Positions 8,760-15,232 of a DNA stretch of 64,000 nucleotides are shown one piece after another. This DNA comes from Lewinellaceae bacterium (GTDB lineage Bacteria; Bacteroidota; Bacteroidia; Chitinophagales; Saprospiraceae). The stretch lies in contig JACJYO010000006.1 in the NCBI GenBank assembly GCA_020636075.1, positions 186,001-250,000 on the forward strand, read 5' to 3'. Numbering within the stretch: the stretch's first letter is position 1; each line of letters opens with the position of its first letter. Under the pieces are notes generated by a model. That model ran no database searches. It worked only from the letters and a program-made list of their open reading frames with translations, and was not told the DNA's origin. The position numbers and the translations under genes were made by a program.

Positions 8760-9000
8760 TAGCAAATAAGGGAGAATTGAAATGCTCGCCGTAGATTATT
8801 TTTTTCACCATGGAGACACGGAGGACACGGAGTTTGATTTTTTGACAGGATTGACAAGATTAACAGGTTTTATTCTGAAGAAGAATCATGTTAATCCTGT
8901 CAAAAAAAAAATCGCCGCAGGCGAAAAAAACTCCGTGTCCTCCGTGTCTCCGTGGTGAAAACCTGGAATCGCCTGCACATGCCGGACGTATGATACAGTC
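8760..9000. repeat. Family A long element with nested palindrome
   Basis: Outer sequences (TGAAATGCTCGCCGTAGA on the left, GCCTGCACATGCCGG and TATGATACA on the right) match the flanks of the element at 28321-28472. The CACGGAG arms lie at 8803-8840 and 8929-8960. Between them sits a second, unrelated inverted pair (TTGACAGGATTGACA... and ...TTAATCCTGTCAA), so one repeat seems to have inserted into another. The right edge reaches the stop of the TrpF-like gene. Confidence 0.7.
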
Positions 9001-9600
9001 TCACAAAGCATCAAAAATGGCGTCGATTTCGTCGAACGATTTCACCCCCACCTGTTCTTCTTCGCCACCCCGCAGGGCCAGGCCGGCCGGATTTAATTGG
9101 TCGAGCAGGGTTGCCAGCGCATCGGCTTCCAGGTTGACGTCGAGTAGGGTGGGGTAGGTCGAGAATAATTTTTTCCAGGCAGCTGCGTGGTCTTGAAGTT
9201 TCGCGGCTGCGTTTTTTTGGGCCGAAAAATCCAGGAGAAAATAGGCGACGTGCGGTGCGTTTTTTTGAAAAATGGCTTCCAGTCCGGTTGGATCTTCGGT
9301 TGCCGGCAGGGTTAAAATTACCTCCAGGTCTTTGAGTTGGCTCAGGTCGTTTATCGGGCCGACCTGAACAACATCCAGTTCAAAAAAGCGGGCGGCTTCC
9401 AATACGGTGCCGGCCGGTGTTTCCCCAAATTCGCCGACTATTTTCGGACCCTCCACCCATTCGCGGATGGCTTTCATAAAAATCGGATCGAGGTAGTCTT
9501 CGGTACCCTCTTCCAAATTGAAGCCCAGAAAATCCACTTCTTTGGCGGCAAAGTAGCGGGCATCGGTGAGGTTGGTGATGGTGGAGGCTTTGATCAGCAT
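9001..9600 (-). CDS. TrpF-like (phosphoribosylanthranilate isomerase fold) protein, probably not a PRAI
   Basis: 199 residues resembling TrpF along the whole length. The N-terminus KASTITNLTDARYFAAKEVDFLGFN aligns with the KICGIT...DA...GADALGF strand. The C-terminus GVKSFDEIDAIF aligns with the family's PGVKD..KI..F helix. The catalytic Cys of KxCG is Ser here, the GGTG phosphate loop is missing (SAQKNAAA instead), and the second phosphate motif SSGVE is RGGEEE. A barrel protein with lost isomerase activity is the best reading. ATG 9600 fits the family start; the longer frame to 9663 is translated family D repeat. No other trp genes are nearby. Confidence 0.68.
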   Translation of the reverse strand: MLIKASTITNLTDARYFAAKEVDFLGFNLEEGTEDYLDPIFMKAIREWVEGPKIVGEFGETPAGTVLEAARFFELDVVQVGPINDLSQLKDLEVILTLPATEDPTGLEAIFQKNAPHVAYFLLDFSAQKNAAAKLQDHAAAWKKLFSTYPTLLDVNLEADALATLLDQLNPAGLALRGGEEEQVGVKSFDEIDAIFDAL

Positions 9601-9610
9601 ATTATTAGAA

Positions 9611-9712
9611 AGTTTCTGGTTAAAGGGTTTCTGGTTACTGGTTAGAAGGTTTTTGGTTTTCAACTTCCCGGGATGGTGAAAACCAGAAACCTTCTAACCA
9701 GTAACCAGAAAC
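9611..9712. repeat. Family D repeat (GTTACTGGTTAGAAGG inverted pair)
   Basis: The left arm holds TCTGGTTACTGGTTAGAAGG and the right arm its complement CCTTCTAACCAGTAACCAGA, around a TTCCCGGGATGG loop. The same motif, partly tandem, recurs at 43864-43973. It lies between two divergent genes and adds spurious N-terminal extensions to both open frames. Confidence 0.82.
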
Positions 9713-9819
9713 TCAATAACCTTTTTACAGGGCAAAAATGCCACATTCCCGGCAAATTGCCGGATTTTTGCCGCGCACTACCAAAAGCCGCGCATTACAA
9801 CCAACAGCAGCCATCCATC

Positions 9820-10875
9820 GTGAAAAGATCATATCTCTGGATATTCCTAACCATTTGTGTCCTGGCAATCGCCTGGAAACTGTATCAAAATAAAGAACAA
9901 TCCAAACGCGAAGCCGCCCTGGCGCAAGTGACCCGGGCCTATGTGCCGGTCGAAGTTGCCCCGGTGCAATCAGAGGTGTTGGCCAATACCCTCGAAGCAA
10001 ACGGTATTTTTCTGCCTGCCAAGGAAATGTTTGTGATTTCCGAAACCCAGGGCCGTGTTGTCGAAGTGTATAAAAATAAAGGGGAATGGGTTCGCGAGGG
10101 CGACCTCATCGCCAAGGTGGACGATGAGTTGTTGAACACCGAACTTGAAGCCACCCAGGCCAATATCGCCAAACTCAAAAAAGACCGCGACCGACTGGGC
10201 AACCTGATTGAAGGTGAAGCAGTCGCCAAAAACAAGATCGAGGACATTGAATTGGGGCTGCTGGCTGCAGAAGCCAAGGAAAAAGCCCTGAAAAAACAGA
10301 TCGCCAACACAAGTCTGAAAGCCCCCATGAGCGGGACATTGGGCCTGCGCTTTATCGAGCGCGGCAGTGTGATCGGTCCGGGTATTCAGGTGGCACAAAT
10401 TACCAACCTGGAAAAACTGTTTCTGATGGTCAAGGTTACCGAGCGCGATGTGCTGCATGTGAAGAAGGGCCAGTCTGTAAAAGTAGTGGCCGACGTGTAT
10501 CCCGACCGCTCCATCACAGGCAAGGTGACCAATATCGGTTTGCGTGCCGACAATACGTTCAACTACGACGTCGAGATAGAAGTGCCCAACCCCAAGGATG
10601 CACCTTTACGCGCCGGCATGCATGCTCTGGCGCATTTTACCTTCGATGCCAACCGGCAAGGTCTCACCGTTCCGCGCAAGGCTATCGCCGGTAGTTTGCA
10701 GGATGCCAAAGTGTATGTGGTGAAAGACAGCGTGGCCAAATTGCGCCCGGTGGAGCTGGGCGCCGTATACGGCGACAAGGTTGAAGTACGCTCAGGGCTT
10801 GCCAAAGATGAATTGGTGGTTGTGGCCGGACAGTTTAATCTGGCAGACGGGGTACAGGTTGAGGTGGTGGAATGA
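9820..10875 (+). CDS. RND efflux periplasmic adaptor (HlyD/MFP family)
   Basis: About 351 residues. An N-terminal membrane anchor or signal (YLWIFLTICVLAIAW) is followed by a barrel-sandwich half (GRVVEVYKNKGEWVREGDLIAKVDD), a coiled-coil hairpin (ELEATQANIAKLKKDRDRL to KALKKQIANTSLKAP), the second lipoyl half (APMSGTLGLRFIERGSVIGPG), a beta-barrel and a membrane-proximal domain. Such adaptors link an inner-membrane RND pump to a TolC-like channel. No pump or channel gene follows, so it is an orphan adaptor here. GTG 9820 is preferred because upstream sequence (from 9673) is repeat-derived and precedes the membrane segment. Confidence 0.85.
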   Translation: MKRSYLWIFLTICVLAIAWKLYQNKEQSKREAALAQVTRAYVPVEVAPVQSEVLANTLEANGIFLPAKEMFVISETQGRVVEVYKNKGEWVREGDLIAKVDDELLNTELEATQANIAKLKKDRDRLGNLIEGEAVAKNKIEDIELGLLAAEAKEKALKKQIANTSLKAPMSGTLGLRFIERGSVIGPGIQVAQITNLEKLFLMVKVTERDVLHVKKGQSVKVVADVYPDRSITGKVTNIGLRADNTFNYDVEIEVPNPKDAPLRAGMHALAHFTFDANRQGLTVPRKAIAGSLQDAKVYVVKDSVAKLRPVELGAVYGDKVEVRSGLAKDELVVVAGQFNLADGVQVEVVE

Positions 10876-10884
10876 GGTCTTGCC

Positions 10885-10919
10885 TACTCGTCCTACGACT
10901 TCAAGTCGTAGGACGAGTA
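10885..10919. repeat. Family C REP palindrome, left of RAYT
   Basis: A perfect 15-bp stem (TACTCGTCCTACGAC) with the 5-nt loop TTCAA. It begins 10 bp after the adaptor stop and lies 13 bp beyond the 3' end of the RAYT pseudogene. Identical or near-identical copies sit at 11608-11642, 12498-12532 and 14626-14660. Confidence 0.92.
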
Positions 10920-10932
10920 CAAAACTCACAAA

Positions 10933-11525
10933 TCACCACAATTTTTCAACTTCTTCCGGCTTTAAAGGCGTACCAACCAAATCCTCCAGCCGATTCTTAT
11001 CCAGTGCCAACTCGGATTTTATTAGCTCTTGGTCACACAACGTGCCATTTCGCAAGCCGACCAAATCCCTATATGATGAAAACTCCCAATCACCTATTCC
11101 TTCTACTAATCCGGCGCGAATCGGGTTTTGTAAAATATAGCGAAAACAGACCCGCGTATAATCTTCCCAGCTCCATTCACTGCTGACTTGCTTGGTTTTA
11201 GTTTTTTGCTGAAACAAAGACCCGGTTATCTGTTCTTGGTTTTGAATTGCCTTGGTATAGCTGCTGAGCATGGTTCCAAGGCCTCTGCTAAATGCAGTTA
11301 CAGCAATGTCGTTATTTGATTGGGCGACCACGGCAGTAGTCCGCAAATCAGTCTTTATCAGAAAATGAAAATGGTTTGGCATCAGGCAATAAGCCAGGAA
11401 ATCACAGGTAGGTGAAAGATGCTTCCGAATTTTTTGGACAAAAAAAGGTAGTTCTCCCGGGAAAAAAAGATGTTTTGCTTGTTGTTTCCGCGGTTATAAA
11501 CGTGGTAAATCTGGTTTTCAAGCAT
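10933..11525 (-). pseudogene. REP-associated tyrosine transposase (RAYT, Y1_Tnp), single-base frameshift
   Basis: The first frame from ATG 11525 encodes MLENQIYHVYNRGNNKQNIF and FFSRENYLF, the classic RAYT N-terminus. After a run of seven T (minus strand, about 11441-11447) the frame is lost. The continuation (YCLMPNHFHFLIK, with the HUH metal motif HFH) is read from the next frame and runs to the stop at 10933. Adding one T joins the two parts into about 198 residues. The presumed catalytic Tyr is in SSYTKAIQNQ, followed by the GSLFQQKTK region and the RYILQNPIRAGLV helix. RAYTs process and mobilise REP hairpins as single-strand DNA. Family C palindromes flank the gene on both sides. Either a recent inactivation or a homopolymer read error. 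Confidence 0.85.
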
Positions 11526-11607
11526 AATCAAAATTACATTAGAGCATAAACGTTAATAGTTAGCTCCGGTAATTTTGGCGAGTAAAAATAACAAAGATTC
11601 TGGCGAC

Positions 11608-11642
11608 TACTCGTCCTACGACTTCAAGTCGTAGGACGAGTA
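11608..11642. repeat. Family C REP palindrome, right of RAYT
   Basis: Same 15-bp stem and TTCAA loop as at 10885-10919. Both copies are followed on the plus strand by similar bases (ACAAAACTCA and TAAAACTCAA), so the flanking copies are in the same orientation, as in REP-RAYT-REP modules. The GldM-like gene starts 13 bp downstream. Confidence 0.92.
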
Positions 11643-11655
11643 TAAAACTCAAACC

Positions 11656-12489
11656 ATGAAATCGCGTTTATCCCACCAACCTTGGCTACTCCACCTGATT
11701 TACCTCCTGCTCCTCGGAGGCTTTATTGGGTATTATCAAAACCAATTGGAGCAGGAACGTCTGACCCAAAAACTATGCGGCGAAACCATCAAACTGGCGA
11801 TGCCCTTCCTGGATGGTTATAGCCGGTACTTGCATGATGAAATTGAAAAAAATGCCGCCGCCTATTTGAATGACCATACTTGGAAATACAGGGTGTTTGC
11901 CGATTCTGCACAAAAAGCACATGCCCACTTTGTTTCCCGGCTTGACCAGGAATCCGGCAGTATTTCAAAAGGTCTGCCTAGTGCCTTGAAAGCCTTGGCT
12001 GACACCCTGAACAGGGTCAGTGATGATGACCCGGCAGTTGCCTTTCATATTGAGAATGCTATTTTGAAACGCGATTTTATGACAGCACTAAAACCTGGCG
12101 CGTTAGCCCTGGAGTACCAAAAAGCGGTATTGATGTTGCGCGCACGATCCAGCGAACTCGCTGTATTGGAATATGGTGAGCAAAAGACGGGCGGTGGTTG
12201 TGGATTTGATGTTCATCTGCCTGCCATGAATTATTCCTACTTAAATCCTAAAGTAGGCGAACTCTTTCAGGCGGAAGTTTACCTCTCTAACTATTTTAGT
12301 GACCCGCAAGGAAATATGGAAATCACGGTCGATGGCGACACTTTGTCAATTCGGGAAGGTCTTGCACACTACAAACGCCGGTTTCCTTCGGCTGGAAGGC
12401 ATACGCTTGAGGTTCAAATAAACCTTCAAGTCGGCCCCGAAATACAAACCTATACAAAACTTTTTGAGGTTAATGTGCTGCCGCGGTGA
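11656..12489 (+). CDS. GldM-like single-pass membrane protein (N-terminal half only)
   Basis: 277 residues. One membrane segment (about 11-27, LLHLIYLLLLGGFIGYY) is followed by a helical region, then a C-terminal beta domain. That domain (MNYSYLNPKVGELFQAEVYLSNY, MEITVDGDTL, GRHTLEVQINLQVG, YTKLFEVNV) resembles the second periplasmic domain of GldM, the long rotor-linked component of the type 9 secretion and gliding motor. Full GldM is about 510 residues with two further domains, so this would be a half-length paralogue. No gldK, gldL or gldN is adjacent. The resemblance is from memory and moderate. It sits between two family C REPs next to the RAYT. Confidence 0.5.
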   Translation: MKSRLSHQPWLLHLIYLLLLGGFIGYYQNQLEQERLTQKLCGETIKLAMPFLDGYSRYLHDEIEKNAAAYLNDHTWKYRVFADSAQKAHAHFVSRLDQESGSISKGLPSALKALADTLNRVSDDDPAVAFHIENAILKRDFMTALKPGALALEYQKAVLMLRARSSELAVLEYGEQKTGGGCGFDVHLPAMNYSYLNPKVGELFQAEVYLSNYFSDPQGNMEITVDGDTLSIREGLAHYKRRFPSAGRHTLEVQINLQVGPEIQTYTKLFEVNVLPR

Positions 12490-12497
12490 GCCGGGGC

Positions 12498-12532
12498 TAC
12501 TCGTCCTACGACTCGAAGTCGTAGGACGAGTA
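12498..12532. repeat. Family C REP palindrome
   Basis: Same stem as the RAYT-flanking copies with one loop-side change (ACTCGAAGT instead of ACTTCAAGT). It lies between the convergent ends of the GldM-like gene and the next minus-strand gene, where it may also act as a terminator hairpin. Confidence 0.9.
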
Positions 12533-12541
12533 ATCAAGCCC

Positions 12542-13030
12542 TCAATCCACCGGCACTTCCACCGCCCGCAACCGTCGCCGCTCGCTCAGCTTCACTTTCT
12601 TGTTTTTAAATATCCGGTATAGCACATAGCCCGAAGCCAACCCGGTGCCCGAAACGATGGCTGTACCGGCGTTGAGTTTGTAATCGTCAAAAGCTGCGCC
12701 GACAAGTGCAAAGCCAGCCCACGAAGCGCCGAAGATCATGAGTGATGGCCCGATACTGCGCAAAATGCCGGGATACTGAAGCCGGATAGCTTCGATATCG
12801 GTCACCCTGACTGGTTTTAAATCCAGGGCAACTTTCTGCGAATCCATTTGCACATCCGTGATGGTGGAGGTGAACCACTCTGTTTCGCCTTTCAGGCGGT
12901 AGGTAAAATCCTGCCCGACATAAAATTTGAGTGTGCGCGCCCGGTTGGCTTTTTCCAATTGAATAAATTTTTGTGCCGGTAAAAGCGCAGGAAACAGCAT
13001 ACAGGCGAGGCAAAAAAGCAGAAGGCGCAT
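12542..13030 (-). CDS. Secreted or membrane protein of unknown function
   Basis: 162 residues. It has a signal peptide (about 1-19, ending LLPAQ), then a small beta-rich region (LKFYVGQDFTYRLKGE, TSTITDVQMDSQKVALDL). A hydrophobic central segment follows (about 95-130, SLMIFGASWAGFALVGAAF and TAIVSGTGLASGYVLY, possibly two helices) and then a basic C-terminus (FKNKKVKLSERRRLRAVEV). I do not recognise a family by name; small proteins of this layout recur in Bacteroidota. It is convergent with the GldM-like gene and divergent from aminopeptidase P. Confidence 0.6.
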   Translation of the reverse strand: MRLLLFCLACMLFPALLPAQKFIQLEKANRARTLKFYVGQDFTYRLKGETEWFTSTITDVQMDSQKVALDLKPVRVTDIEAIRLQYPGILRSIGPSLMIFGASWAGFALVGAAFDDYKLNAGTAIVSGTGLASGYVLYRIFKNKKVKLSERRRLRAVEVPVD

Positions 13031-13232
13031 AGTTCGTTTTTTAAAATCCTGGGAAATTGTATTCGTGTTGCAAGTATAACAAAGTACATACGGTCGGGTT
13101 GTTTGAATAAATACGCATTGCGGCGAAAAACCGGATAAAAAAACCTGTTAATCTCCTCAATCCTGTTGTCCGGGTTTTTCCTTCACATTGAAAAAATGCC
13201 GACTTTCGCGATTCTACCAAATACGATCCGAT

Positions 13233-14618
13233 ATGTTTTCTGCAACAACGTACCAAGCGCGCCGGACGCGGCTCAAAAAAGATCTGAAATCCGGACTTGC
13301 CTTGTTTTTAGGCAATAATGATGTCGGGATGAACTACCCGGGTAATACCTACCATTTCCGGCAGGACAGCAACTTTCTTTATTTTTTTGGAATCGACAAA
13401 CCCGGGCTTGCAGCTGTGGTGGATGTGGATAACGACCGTGAAATTATCTTCGGCGACGACCTGAGCATCGAAGATGTGGTCTGGATGGGAGCGATGCCCA
13501 AAATGAAATCCCTGGCTGCAAATGTTGGTGTTGCTGAAACCCAACCTGCTCGCCGGCTGGTCAACTTTCTGAAAAAAGCGCGCCGGGCCGGGCAAACAAT
13601 TCACTTCCTGCCGCCATACCGGCACGACAATATGCTGCTGTTGAAAGATGCTCTAAATATGGTGCCTAAAAAGCAACATGCAGCTGCATCGGAATCGCTC
13701 ATCCGGGCGGTAGTGGCTCAGCGCGCGCACAAATCTGCGGAAGAAGTAGCCGAAATGGAGCGTGCCGTCAATGTCTCCGGTGCCATGCATGTAGCTGCGA
13801 TGAAAGCGGCCCGGGAAGGCCAGGTCGAAGCCGAGTTGGCAGGCTTGGTGGAAGGCATTGCAGTGAGTGGCGGCGGTAATTTGTCCTACCCGGTTATCCT
13901 GACGGTGAACGGACAAATCCTGCACAACCACGATCACGGCAACATCTTGCAACGCGGACAAATGGTGTTGGGCGACTTTGGCGCCGAAACAGCCATGCAC
14001 TATGCCGGGGATATCACCCGGACTTTTCCGGTTGCTTCGAAGTTTACGTCCAAACAGCGGGAAATCTACCAGATTGTGCTGGATGCTGAGATAAACGCGA
14101 TCAAATCGCTCCGGCCGGGGCTGCCTTACAAGGAGGTACATCTGAATGCGGCGCGGCAAATGGCTGAGGGGTTAAAGGCGTTGGGTCTGATGCAGGGTGA
14201 TATGGCAGAAGCTGTGGCGCAAGGCGCCCATGCGTTGTTTTTTCCTCATGGCCTGGGCCACATGATTGGATTGGATGTGCACGATATGGAAGACTTGGGC
14301 GAAAATTACGTGGGCTACTCGGAAACAGTGCAGCGCAGTACTCAGTTTGGTACGGCGTATTTGCGGCTTGGTCGTGCCCTTGAGCCGGGATTTGTGCTCA
14401 CTGTGGAACCGGGAATTTATTTCATCCCGCAATTGATCGACCAGTGGCGGCGCAAAAAACTGTTTACGGAGTTTATCAATTACCCAGCCTTATCAAAATA
14501 CCGGAATTTTGGTGGTGTGCGTATCGAGGATAATGTGTTGATCACCGATTCAGGCTATCGGATATTGGGCGATCCTATTCCGAAATCAATAGCAGAAGTG
14601 GAGGCCTTGCGCTCCTAG
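13233..14618 (+). CDS. Xaa-Pro aminopeptidase (aminopeptidase P, M24B family)
   Basis: 461 residues. An N-terminal creatinase-type domain (with LFLGNNDVGMNYPGN and LYFFGIDKPG) is followed by the pita-bread metallopeptidase domain. Metal ligands are visible: Asp in LGDFGAE and in AGDITRTFPV, His in GLGHMIGLDVHD, Glu in LTVEPGIYF and Glu in VRIEDNVLI. The substrate His lies in the HGLGH region. The enzyme removes N-terminal residues preceding proline from peptides, using two Mn or Co ions. ATG 13233 fits the family; the frame opens earlier at 13188 in AT-rich leader. A family C REP follows the stop codon. Confidence 0.92.
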   Translation: MFSATTYQARRTRLKKDLKSGLALFLGNNDVGMNYPGNTYHFRQDSNFLYFFGIDKPGLAAVVDVDNDREIIFGDDLSIEDVVWMGAMPKMKSLAANVGVAETQPARRLVNFLKKARRAGQTIHFLPPYRHDNMLLLKDALNMVPKKQHAAASESLIRAVVAQRAHKSAEEVAEMERAVNVSGAMHVAAMKAAREGQVEAELAGLVEGIAVSGGGNLSYPVILTVNGQILHNHDHGNILQRGQMVLGDFGAETAMHYAGDITRTFPVASKFTSKQREIYQIVLDAEINAIKSLRPGLPYKEVHLNAARQMAEGLKALGLMQGDMAEAVAQGAHALFFPHGLGHMIGLDVHDMEDLGENYVGYSETVQRSTQFGTAYLRLGRALEPGFVLTVEPGIYFIPQLIDQWRRKKLFTEFINYPALSKYRNFGGVRIEDNVLITDSGYRILGDPIPKSIAEVEALRS

Positions 14619-14625
14619 TTTGCGC

Positions 14626-14660
14626 GACTCGTCCTACGACTTCAAGTCGTAGGACGAGTC
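14626..14660. repeat. Family C REP palindrome
   Basis: Fourth copy of the 15-bp stem with TTCAA loop, ending in a G/C closing pair (GACTCG...CGAGTC). It lies 7 bp after the aminopeptidase P stop codon. Confidence 0.92.
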
Positions 14661-14676
14661 GTCGCCCTGGCCTCCC

Positions 14677-14723
14677 AAAAAAAAACGCCCGTCAGTTCAC
14701 CGGAAAATAACTGGCGGGCGTTT
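14677..14723 (-). terminator. Rho-independent terminator
   Basis: An inverted repeat (AACGCCCGTCAGTT with AACTGGCGGGCGTT) is followed on the minus strand by an uninterrupted T-run of ten. It ends the minus-strand gene that stops at 14748. Confidence 0.8.
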
Positions 14724-14747
14724 GTCATTAAAAATAAATCCGAAGGC

Positions 14748-15110
14748 TTAGGAACCGCCCTTGCCTTTGTTCAGCATACCTTGCAGGAAACCACCGACAC
14801 CGCCGCCGGCTCCGCCGAGGATACCTCCGCCGAGGATTGAGCCAAGCATTCCATTGGCCGTATCGCCACCTAAAACAGCACTGAGAATCGAGCCTAAACC
14901 GCCATCGCCGGTTGCACTGGCAACAGCACCAAGCACACCGCCACCCAGCAAGCCTGACAAGCCGCCGTCTTTAGGTGTTTGCTTGAGAAACACACCTGCG
15001 AGTGCGCTAATAAGCGGAACCGCCCAGGTGGCTGAACCTTCGGGTAAAAATTTGTTGGCCAGGAAACCAGCCACAAGCGTAATCGCTGAAGAGATCAAAG
15101 TGTTTTGCAT
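14748..15110 (-). CDS. Small glycine-rich hydrophobic protein, unknown function
   Basis: 120 residues from ATG 15110; the longer frame to 15197 has no supporting features. The N-terminal helix (TLISSAITLVAGFLANKFL) and second segment (WAVPLISALAGVFL) suggest membrane association. The C-terminal half is dominated by Gly-Gly-Leu repeats (GGVLGAVAS, GGLGSILSAVLGG, GGGILGGAGGGVGGFLQGML), like glycine-zipper proteins. Function unknown. It is followed by a clear terminator, so it is probably its own transcription unit. Confidence 0.6.
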   Translation of the reverse strand: MQNTLISSAITLVAGFLANKFLPEGSATWAVPLISALAGVFLKQTPKDGGLSGLLGGGVLGAVASATGDGGLGSILSAVLGGDTANGMLGSILGGGILGGAGGGVGGFLQGMLNKGKGGS

Positions 15111-15232
15111 AATACTGGCGTTTCGTTTTGTAAAGTTTGATTTGATCGCACTAAAATCCGGCTTTAGCAAATGTACCCAAAATAAGTAATTGCCCAAATC
15201 AAAGGCGGCAACAGAAGTGCCTGAAGCGCAGA

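Noticed and set aside
9603..9720. Extended N-termini for the TrpF-like protein (from 9663) and the RND adaptor (from 9673)
   Set aside because: Both extensions translate the family D repeat (the NLLTSNQK-type residues appear in both) and precede the natural family start, so they are artefacts.
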